A stretch of DNA of 64,000 bases from Tribonema minus (Eukaryota; Sar; Xanthophyceae; Tribonematales; Tribonemataceae): NCBI GenBank assembly GCA_017506865.1, contig JAFCMP010000068.1, forward strand, positions 434,001 to 498,000. Reading direction: 5' to 3'. Position numbers and translations under genes: made by a program. Below the pieces are notes generated by a model. It saw nothing but the letters and a program-made list of their open reading frames with translations, ran no database searches and was not told the DNA's origin. Each line of letters opens with the position of its first letter. Position 1 is the stretch's first letter. This document shows positions 56,780 to 64,000 of this stretch, one piece after another.

Positions 56780-58596
56780 GCGACTGCGCCAACTTCAACT
56801 TCATGCTTCTGAGTAGATGCTTTTTAATGAGTCAGAGGCCAATTTGACAGCAGTGAAGTCGGTTGGAAGCAGGAGTTTCACACACGAGACACATGAGCTG
56901 CAAGGCAGGCCGCATAGACCGCGTTAGTTTTACATATCTGGTTACCTAAATGGCGCTGCTGTTGAGACATGCTGCGCGGACATCACACGAGACGGGGGGG
57001 GGGTGCGGCGCTGACGCACTGGTAACGACATGCAGCGCATGGCACGTATTATAAAACAGTTGACTGTGTATGGAGTGATGATTGTGCATGATGTTAGACC
57101 TTTTGTGCGGTGCATGCTTTGCCATCGCCGCTACGCACAACGCCGCGGCGATTGTTGCCGCGCGTGCTGCTGCGCTGGCACTCGTACCACTTGCTGTATA
57201 CCTGAATGAAGGCCAGGCTGTGCAGGCTCCGTGCAGCAACACATCCTGGTTGCGAGTGCTTGCTGGGCACTTCAACATCATGCCGCTGACAGGTGTTTGC
57301 TGAGGCAATTTGAAGGTGGTGGTGTGTCAACTGCCAGACGTGGCTATGATTGCAGAGGAGGTTATGAAAATATGTGTCTATATACTGGTGGCGCTTCGCC
57401 ATGCAAAATGCAGTGCTCGACGTGCAGCAGCGCTCAGCGTGGTTGCCCCTGCCAAACCACATGAATTGCACCTGGCATCTCGAAGGTGCATGCATGCTGT
57501 ATTGATTTATCTTACAAGTACAGTGTCATTGACAACCTGAGCGTTGCTGTGATCAAAAACACGTAATCGGACAGTGAAGTACAAACATGCAGTTCCGTAC
57601 AGCAGCATCAAGTTAGACCATCATCTGGGCTTTTTCGCCCCCTGAGCGAGAATTAATAAAAAGTACACTGGCAGCTATGAGCACATGTGCACATGACACC
57701 TCGCAAACAGCAGGGCACCTCAGCAATTCAAGACAGCGTGTACAACAACGCGCAGTTGTCATGGATACATGTGTTTTGAAGCCAACCACCGTTACCGGTG
57801 CGTTGGTCTGGTGGATGCGTGTGTACAGGCGCCACAGCAGTGCGGTGTGATTGTCTGATTGCTGCGTCACTGCAGCAGACGCACTTACATGCATCATGAG
57901 CACTGTGCAAGATCCAACAGCCTTGCTCAAACAAAACTGAGCCAGTAACCACGTATTTCTTGCAGGAAATATTCAGTCAGAGCAGTTGCTTTGCAATGTA
58001 AACACCCGTTCAGGTGGCCATGCGTACACACTAGTATACACCTTTGAGCCGCACCAGCAGTAGGACAAGCACACGCGCAGTAGCGATGGAGAAAGCATGG
58101 GAAGTGCATTGTGCAAGAATCGACAGCGGGTCTGCTGCACAGCGTCTGCTTGCTGCAGAGACGAAGGATTTTCACAGTGGCCATATGCCAGATCGACAGG
58201 GCCTTATTTCTGGGGGCTTTAGATGCGCCAGCCGAAGGCCACCATCAGCGCCTCATGCTGCGCCAACAAGTGCCTGACTCGGCAGTTTTCTTACACAACA
58301 CACACTTATGGAGTCTGCGCCCTTCCTGACAAGTCCTTTACTGAAAATGCTAGGGCGTGCTGAGGAGTGCGACACGACCCCCCACCTGCCCCCCCCCCCC
58401 TTCCCCTTGCGGTGCAGCTGCGAACTGCGCTCTCAACCTGTACTATACACAGTTCTGGCGGTGGTCCCCGCCCTGGCCAGGTATTGAACCTATCATATCT
58501 TCGCGATCGCGTTGCTTGCCGCCGCCGCCATGCGCACCGCTGAGCTGCCGCGGGTGACTGCAGCAGCGACGCAGCGCTTGCAGCGCACGACTGCTG

Positions 58597-58627
<31 letters not shown>

Positions 58628-58711
58628 GCCACTTGCACGAAGCAGGTGCGCAAAAAGAGCGCTGCTGCCACTGGCGTCCGGCCCGCGCGCTCGCTCGCGC
58701 ACGGCGCGCGC
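56780..58711. other. Convergent intergenic region, no gene recognised
   Basis: 1.9 kb between the plastid-protein stop and the 3' end of the His-rich gene. It holds the second copy of the dispersed 45-bp element. Short ORFs on both strands have no recognised domain. Confidence 0.6.
57615..57665 (+). repeat. Dispersed conserved 45-bp element, copy 2
   Basis: CATCTGGGCTTTTTCGCCCC followed by CTGAGCGAGAATTAATAAAAAGTACA. It matches copy 1 at 31545-31590 in all but about five positions, with the same hairpin plus AATAAA arrangement. Confidence 0.8.
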
Positions 58712-60391
58712 TTAGACGGCACTGCTCGTGCCAGGCACCTCCGGCGGCACGTACACCGACTCCTGCACCGCGCCGTGCGGCTGCGGCGCGGTGCCGGTCA
58801 TGGGCGCATAGCCCTGCTCCGCGCCGCCGCCGCCGCCGCCGCCGTCGCTGCGGAACCAGCTGACGACGCGGCCCTGCACGGGCCTGGCGGGGGCGGAAGC
58901 GGCGGCGGCGGCAGCGGCGGCGGGGGCGGCGCCGGGGTGGTCGTCCGTGGAGCGCGCTGCGGCCCTGAAGGCGACAAACACGAGGAGCAGTATGCCCCAC
59001 CAGAGGACGATGGCGAGGGGCATGAAGGTGAAGACGAACGTGCCGTCGTCGTCGTCGTCGCCGTCGTCGGAGTCGCCGGAGGCGTCGCTGCCGCTGCCGC
59101 TGCTGCCGCTGCTGCTGCTGCTGCCGCCGCCGCCGCCCGCGAGCGCGTCCACCAGCGCCATGATCATCACCACCAGGAACTGCAGCGCGAGCAGGCCCGT
59201 GAGGACGGCGACGACGCGCAGCACGCCGCGCGCGCACGAGCTGGCGCACTGGCCGGGCTCATCGCGCGGCGGCGGCGGCAGCGCCTCGCCCGCCGCCGCC
59301 TCCACCGACGCCTTCAGCTGCGGGTCGCGGTCGATGGCGCGCCAGAACTTGACGGCCTGCGCGGCGGCGCGGCGGCGGCGCACGGCGCGCGCGATGCCGA
59401 CCGGCACCAGCACGAGAAGCAGCAGCGCGGGCAGCATGAGCGCGCAGTCCGCGGAGGGCGGCGGAGGCGCGCCGTCCACCGCGCGCAGCGCGTCTGCCGC
59501 CGCCTCGAGGCGCAGCACGCTCGCCTGGCACATGTCGGACGCCTGCGCGGCGCGCGCGCGCTCCATGATGCAGCGCATCTGGGGGGGCTGCAGGGGGGGG
59601 GCGCCGGCGCGCGGATACGGGCGCGCCATCGCGTCGTGGCGGCCGCGCATGCCGGCGAAGCCGTCGCCGCCGCCGCCGTGGAAGGGCGGGAGGCCCGCGC
59701 GCATGCGGTGAGAGACGACGAAAGGCAGCTGCGCGCTGTCCTGCGCACTCTCAGCGTCCTGCGCGTCGAGAAGCCAGTCCAGGGACTCGATGGATCCTGA
59801 GTTGGCGGCGCCGTTGGCGTCGCCGGCCTGGAAGAATGACTCGTCGAGGGCGGGCTCCATCATGCGGGCGACCTCGACGGCGGGGCGCGAGCCCGCGGTT
59901 TCGGTGAAGGCGGGGCCCTCCACGTGGCTGACGGAGGAAACAACAGACTCCGCTGCTGCTGCAAGGGCTGCATCGACGGTCTCATAACTGGCCGTGCTGG
60001 AGCTGACCCAATCCTGCTGCATGTCCGGGATGGTCTCACTGGCCGGCCAGGGCTCGGCGATAGACTGGAAGGAGATGGCGCTGGTGCTAGCGGGAGTTGC
60101 ACCGCAGATGTCAACCAGCTCGGGGCAAGAGGCGATGGAGTCCGCCATCGCCGCGTCGAGAGCGGCACGAGCCTCCTCCACCTCAATCTCGTGAGCCCTG
60201 TCATCCTCATCACGCTGGCTGGGGAAGTCAGCGGCCTCGGCACGAAGCACCTGCGGCCTGGCCTTGTTGCAGGGCTTCTTCACCATGTCATCGTGGTGGT
60301 GCTTCTCGTCGTGCTTGGGGTGATGGTGGTGGTCGTGGTGCGGACCATGGTGGTGATGGTCTCCACGCTCGCCATCATGGTGATGAAACAT
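58712..60391 (-). CDS. His-rich N-terminus, three-TM membrane protein, single exon, 559 aa
   Basis: The family is not recognised. From ATG 60391 the first 35 residues are mostly His, Asp and Gly with runs of three or four His, a likely metal-binding tail. Then come an acidic Ala/Glu/Ser-rich region to about residue 300 and three hydrophobic segments near 317-338 (LMLPALLLLVLVPVGIARAV), 390-417 (VVAVLTGLLALQFLVVMIMA) and 450-472 (FTFMPLAIVLWWGILLLVF). Gly/Ser and poly-Asp linkers separate the second and third. The C-terminal tail is poly-Ala/Gly and ends in a PPEVPG-containing segment. Unlike the other genes here it has no introns. It starts 129 bp from the divergent AK7-like gene, so the two may share a promoter. 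Confidence 0.78.
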   Translation of the reverse strand: MFHHHDGERGDHHHHGPHHDHHHHPKHDEKHHHDDMVKKPCNKARPQVLRAEAADFPSQRDEDDRAHEIEVEEARAALDAAMADSIASCPELVDICGATPASTSAISFQSIAEPWPASETIPDMQQDWVSSSTASYETVDAALAAAAESVVSSVSHVEGPAFTETAGSRPAVEVARMMEPALDESFFQAGDANGAANSGSIESLDWLLDAQDAESAQDSAQLPFVVSHRMRAGLPPFHGGGGDGFAGMRGRHDAMARPYPRAGAPPLQPPQMRCIMERARAAQASDMCQASVLRLEAAADALRAVDGAPPPPSADCALMLPALLLLVLVPVGIARAVRRRRAAAQAVKFWRAIDRDPQLKASVEAAAGEALPPPPRDEPGQCASSCARGVLRVVAVLTGLLALQFLVVMIMALVDALAGGGGGSSSSSGSSGSGSDASGDSDDGDDDDDGTFVFTFMPLAIVLWWGILLLVFVAFRAAARSTDDHPGAAPAAAAAAAASAPARPVQGRVVSWFRSDGGGGGGGAEQGYAPMTGTAPQPHGAVQESVYVPPEVPGTSSAV

Positions 60392-60520
60392 GCTGCGAGT
60401 AGCTGCCTGCCTTAGTTTCTCTAGCTTTCTAGCACACCGAGTCAAGAACAAGTTTGACTCATAGTAACAGTCGAGTAAAATTAACGGAAAATTCAGTTCA
60501 TTCCTGTTTGCCGGCGCGCC
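60392..60520. promoter_or_regulatory. Putative bidirectional promoter between His-rich and AK7-like genes
   Basis: Only 129 bp separates the two divergent ATGs, so core promoters and both 5'UTRs must fit here or overlap coding sequence. The centre is AT-richer (taaaattaacggaaaattc). No TATA box is evident. Confidence 0.5.
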
Positions 60521-63500
60521 ATGGTTGCAAGCAGCAGCGGACACCACGCGTTTGTAGGCGGAGTTGACACTTTCATTGGGCGGAATATCGCCGCGCACCT
60601 GCAACAGCGAGGGTTTAGGGTGTCTGGTTGCTACAGCGGACGACGCAGACCCTCTGGTTCTGCCTACGACAGAGTAGATCTCACGTGCTGCACTCAGGAG
60701 GCGACGGTTGTGGGACAGGCGTTGGAGTGTGATCGAATCGTCCTCTGTATAGCGGAATCACTGGCCTGCGTGGATGCAATCATCACAGCACTTCAGTTCC
60801 AACAGCATGTCGGCAGACATCGCAAGCTGGTGTTGGTGTCCAACTTCGTCACGTGGGGCCGCACTCCCTGCTGCCAGCAACCCCACCAGTCGCAGCAGTC
60901 ACAACAGCAACACAGCAGCTCTTGCTCAGTGTCGGGCTCTGCAAAAAACTGTGGCACCTTCTTCCCTGCTGGCACCATATCCCCCCTCTCGGCCGACGAC
61001 TTCAATTCGAGGCGACCTCTGAGGGGTTGCCTTGAGCGCATGAGGTTGGAGCAGGCAGCGCTCAGGCTCTCGAGTCCGCCAGGGCTTCAGGTGCACCTGT
61101 TGTGCGCAGGCGTGCCGTATGGGCAGGGAGAAGGCCCTCTGGCCAGCCTGTTCCGGGATGCTTGGGCGGGCAGGCCCGTTGTGATGCCCACAATTGGGCA
61201 GGGCTTGAACAAGCCCCCGTTGGCGCACATAGATGACATCTGCGAAGCTGTGGCAGGGTTGCTGGCCAAAGCTTACACGGCAGATGCTCAGCAGGTGAGA
61301 GCTGCACTAGGCGCCAACTGCAGAGTCTATGAGTTGATGCTTGTGTCCACCTGCATTGTGCTGGCAGTTTCGTCCAACGCAGGCGCTGCCAAGCTGTGCA
61401 CGTAGCTGCATCAGCTGCAGAGTATGCAGCTCCTTGCGAGTAGCAATTTGGTGGGTACTTACATAACCAGCTTGCACAGAGCCTTGGCGTCATGTCAATG
61501 CTTTCGATGCTCTCTGTGTCATGAGAGCACGTCATGCCAATCCCTATGAATACCAAACGCAGTGACATAGACATGCTGGTGCCAGTACCAAACGGTCAAC
61601 ATGTGGCTTGCTGGAACATGCCAGCCAGCTCAAGGCTGGCACTGATCAAACCATTCAAAAAAAAATCAGCGTCGCCCCAAAAGCTCACACCGCATGCTCA
61701 AACAGCATGCACAGAATCAGAGCTTTGCTGAGCCAGTGGGGACTGGACAAAGCGCTTGCTGCACTGGCTGGTGCGGCGCCAGCATCCTTCCTTGCCCCGC
61801 CACAGTCAGCCGCTGGATGCTGCTGAAGTCTTGTGCTGCAGACTGTCGCTCGTACTACTGCACGTACATCCCATGATAAGATGCACGTCAACCATCAAGC
61901 TTGTCAAATCAACTACTCTCCCCGCGCCTCCGAGACCCAGCATCCCCCCCCCCGTTGCCCTCATACAACATGGTGTGCTGCGTTCCACTGCCGCAGGCGG
62001 ACGTGACCGTGGTGGCAGACTGTGGCGACGCTCAGCACACGCTCGCGGACGTCTGCGCCGCCATAGCGCGTGTCTTCGCACGTGGAGCGCTGCCGCAAGC
62101 CGCCGCGGCGATGGACGCGGTGGCGTTCGCGGATCTGCTGCTGGACCAGAGGCCCGGCTGCACGGCGCTTGCGGCACTGCAGCTGGACCTGCCGCTGAAG
62201 GGGGGCGGAGGGGGGGGGGGCGGGGTTTGCGGCGCGCGCCCTCGCGGTCAAGGCGCAGTTCCTGAGGGAGCGCAGGATAGAGGTACGGTATGTGCAGTTG
62301 TGCTTTGGCCTGGAGTTTAACGTTGAGGTGGGGAGCTCCTAGAATTGAGGTGCGCTGGTGGCGTTAGCGGGCGCGCGCTGCTGCATCGGGATTGCAGTCA
62401 GGGCTGGCGGGTGCGTGTCGCACGCATGTGCTGCGGCGACCTCTCGTGTGCTCGCTGACGCCTGCCCGCGCTGTGGCGCAACCGCCGCAGCACTGCTGCC
62501 GGTGCCACACTGTAGGAATATGGGGCATTCCTGGTAGTTAGGAAGGGCTCAGGATCTTTCGCAGGTTGCTCGTGGAAGCACTCTTTCAAACAAATGCTTG
62601 ACACCAATCACACTCCTGTCTCCATTGCGTGCGACGCCCCGCAGCCGCTGCGCGTGCTGGTGCTGGCGCCGCCGTGCGCGGGCGCAAGCGCGGCGTGCGC
62701 GGCGCTGGCGCAGCGCCTGCCGCTGCGGCACGTCACCCTCTGGAGCGCGGTGGAGTCGCTCCTGTTGGCCAACGGCAGGCCCCCGCTGCGGCTCGCCCCG
62801 TACCCCCCCATCGAAATCGCCGCGCCGCCCAAGGGCGGCGGCGGCGGCAAGGGCGCAGCCTCAAAGCCCGCGGAAAAGAAGGGCGCCGCCGGCAAGCACG
62901 CGAGCGTTGCGGCGGATGCCGCCGCGAAGCTGCCGCCGCCGGTTACGTTCGAGCAGCTCGAGGCTGGCGGCGATGGCGCGCTGCTGGCGGCGGTCGACGC
63001 GGCGCTGGCGCTCGCAGGCAAGCGCCGCGACGCCGCTGCGTGGCCCGCTGCTGCGCACTTGCATGCTGTGTGGCATATGAGTATGCTCACATGCGGCGAT
63101 CACGTTTTGACGCGCAGTTATGGCGTTGGTGTGGCTCAGCCGGCGGCGGCCGCGGAGGGCGCAGGGCGGTGCTTCCTCGGCGCGCTCGGCAACGCCCATT
63201 TTGCTGCTGCCTGCTGCTGCTGCTGCCATGCCCAGCAGTCGCAGCGCCGCGTGAGTGCCGCACACGGCGTGTCAGCCCTTGCCAGGGTGGCCGCGAGAGG
63301 CGCCGCTGCCCAGTGCGCACGCCTGAGCGGGTCGTGCGCACCTCCGGCTGCCATGCGCCGTGATCCACAAGATCAGTGCCAGTCCAGCCATCACCCGCAC
63401 ACACTCTGTTGTGTGCATCGGCTGAGCGCCCCATAGGACACTGCCCATCGCACTCGCACTGACACTGGAACGCGGGCCACCGCCTTTTGCAGGCGTCACT

Positions 63501-64000
63501 GGCGCAGCGGGGGAGCCGCCGATCGCCGCCGCGGCTCTGACGGCGGCGCTGCCGCCGCCGGTGGCCGCGGCCGTGCTGCGCCGCGCGCTGCGCGATCTGC
63601 AGTGCCTCCGCTACGGCTACGTGCTCGACGGCACACCCGCGGCAGCGCTGCTTGCGCGCATCTGCTTCGGAACCAGCGCCGCCGCCGCCGCCGCCGCTGC
63701 CGCCGCTGCCACAGAGTCCAGCGGCAGCAGCAGCGGCGGCGGCAGCAGCGGCGGCGGCGACCTGGATCCAGACCTCGCTCCAGCGCACATAGTCTACCTG
63801 CACGCGACCAAAGCGGAGCTGCTCGCGCGGTGGGACGCCGTGGCGGCGGCAGCGCAGCCTCCGGCGGGCACCGACAAGGCAAGCACGGCGGTGGCGGCGG
63901 CGGCGGCGGCGGCCATTGCCGCCGCGCGCGCTGCGTACGTCCCTCAGCTGGACGTGTACCTGGAGGACGCAGCGCTAGACAGCAGCGCTCAGCAACCGGG
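60521..64000 (+). CDS. AK7: Adenylate kinase 7-like protein (epimerase-like + adenylate kinase), 4 exons visible, runs off the edge
   Basis: Exons: 60521-61294, 61997-62282, 62645-63017, 63493->64000. The N-terminal half is the NAD(P)-binding epimerase-like domain of AK7: FVGGVDTFIGRNIAAHLQQR, LVLVSNFVTWGR, GVPYGQGEGPLASLFRDAW and PLAHIDDICEAVAGLL. Exon 3 begins the adenylate kinase domain, but the P-loop is degenerate: LAPPCAGASAA stands where GPPxxGKS is expected, so the ATP-binding Lys is lost. Exon 4 has RYGYVLDGTPAAA (normally GY-LDGFP) and IVYLHATKAELLARW. AK7 proteins maintain nucleotide balance in cilia. The intron after exon 3 has a GC donor (GCAG|GCAAGC) that restores phase exactly. 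Exon 2 carries one surplus base in a G-run near 62203-62224, which shifts the frame before RALAVKAQFLRERRIE. The C-terminal part lies outside the window. Confidence 0.88.

Noticed and set aside
57082-57303. Small hydrophobic ORF (73 codons)
   Set aside because: No in-frame evidence of splicing, leader or homology; consistent with chance in GC-rich DNA.
58646-59800. 384-codon plus-strand ORF opposite the His-rich gene
   Set aside because: Antisense shadow; Arg/Ala-rich, no motifs, while the minus frame has TM segments and a plausible start.
1-64000. CRISPR arrays, operons, bacterial promoters or phage genes
   Set aside because: The repeats are tandem duplications of splice junctions or minisatellites without spacer structure, and the genes are spliced nuclear eukaryotic genes.

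Overview
The window is nuclear DNA from a GC-rich, intron-dense, flagellated eukaryote with a secondary red plastid, most likely a haptophyte alga. Three points support this. (1) Ten genes on both strands can be assembled, nine of them from short exons joined by phase-consistent GT-AG or GC-AG introns, with no operons. (2) The small protein at 54563-56779 starts with a signal peptide followed by an ASAFAP-like V-Q-A-F-T-A-P site, and the P5CDH N-terminus is similar; this is bipartite targeting to a complex plastid. (3) There is a dynactin-type Arp10 and an AK7-like adenylate kinase, both associated with motility or cilia. Interstitial TTAGGG arrays fit a TTAGGG-telomere species. The assignment to haptophytes is inference.

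Layout (strand, product): 392-6580 (-) delta-1-pyrroline-5-carboxylate dehydrogenase of the ALDH12 type, cut at the left edge; 7964-24400 (+) ABC1/ADCK atypical kinase in 17 exons; 24797-27235 (+) actin-related protein 10; 28789-30363 (-) dual-specificity phosphatase; 33036-44592 (+) importin-5-like karyopherin in 12 exons; 45904-47541 (-) small PH-domain protein; 50158-54317 (+) RING-PHD protein with an Iws1/TFIIS-N-type domain; 54563-56779 (+) small plastid-targeted membrane protein; 58712-60391 (-) His-rich three-TM membrane protein; 60521->64000 (+) AK7-like epimerase/adenylate kinase running off the right edge. The last two are head to head, 129 bp apart. The genes look like unrelated housekeeping neighbours, not a pathway cluster.

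The unusual feature is the intron content. At about 18 of the 48 complete introns, the exon-intron junction itself is tandemly duplicated inside the intron. There are arrays of up to six copies of acceptor plus exon start (the real exon being the last copy), and arrays of exon end plus donor (the real one being the first). Eighteen of 48 downstream exons begin with GT and eleven with GC, and 4 of 48 donors are GC. Together this suggests introns that arose and are still growing by tandem duplication of AG|GT (or AG|GC) segments. Introns also carry pure poly-C acceptor tracts, poly-G tracts near donors, interstitial telomeric repeats, minisatellites and at least one non-autonomous DNA transposon with an intact 8-bp target-site duplication. 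Two coding frames are broken by single-base length changes in low-complexity runs (importin, AK7-like), which may be sequencing errors.
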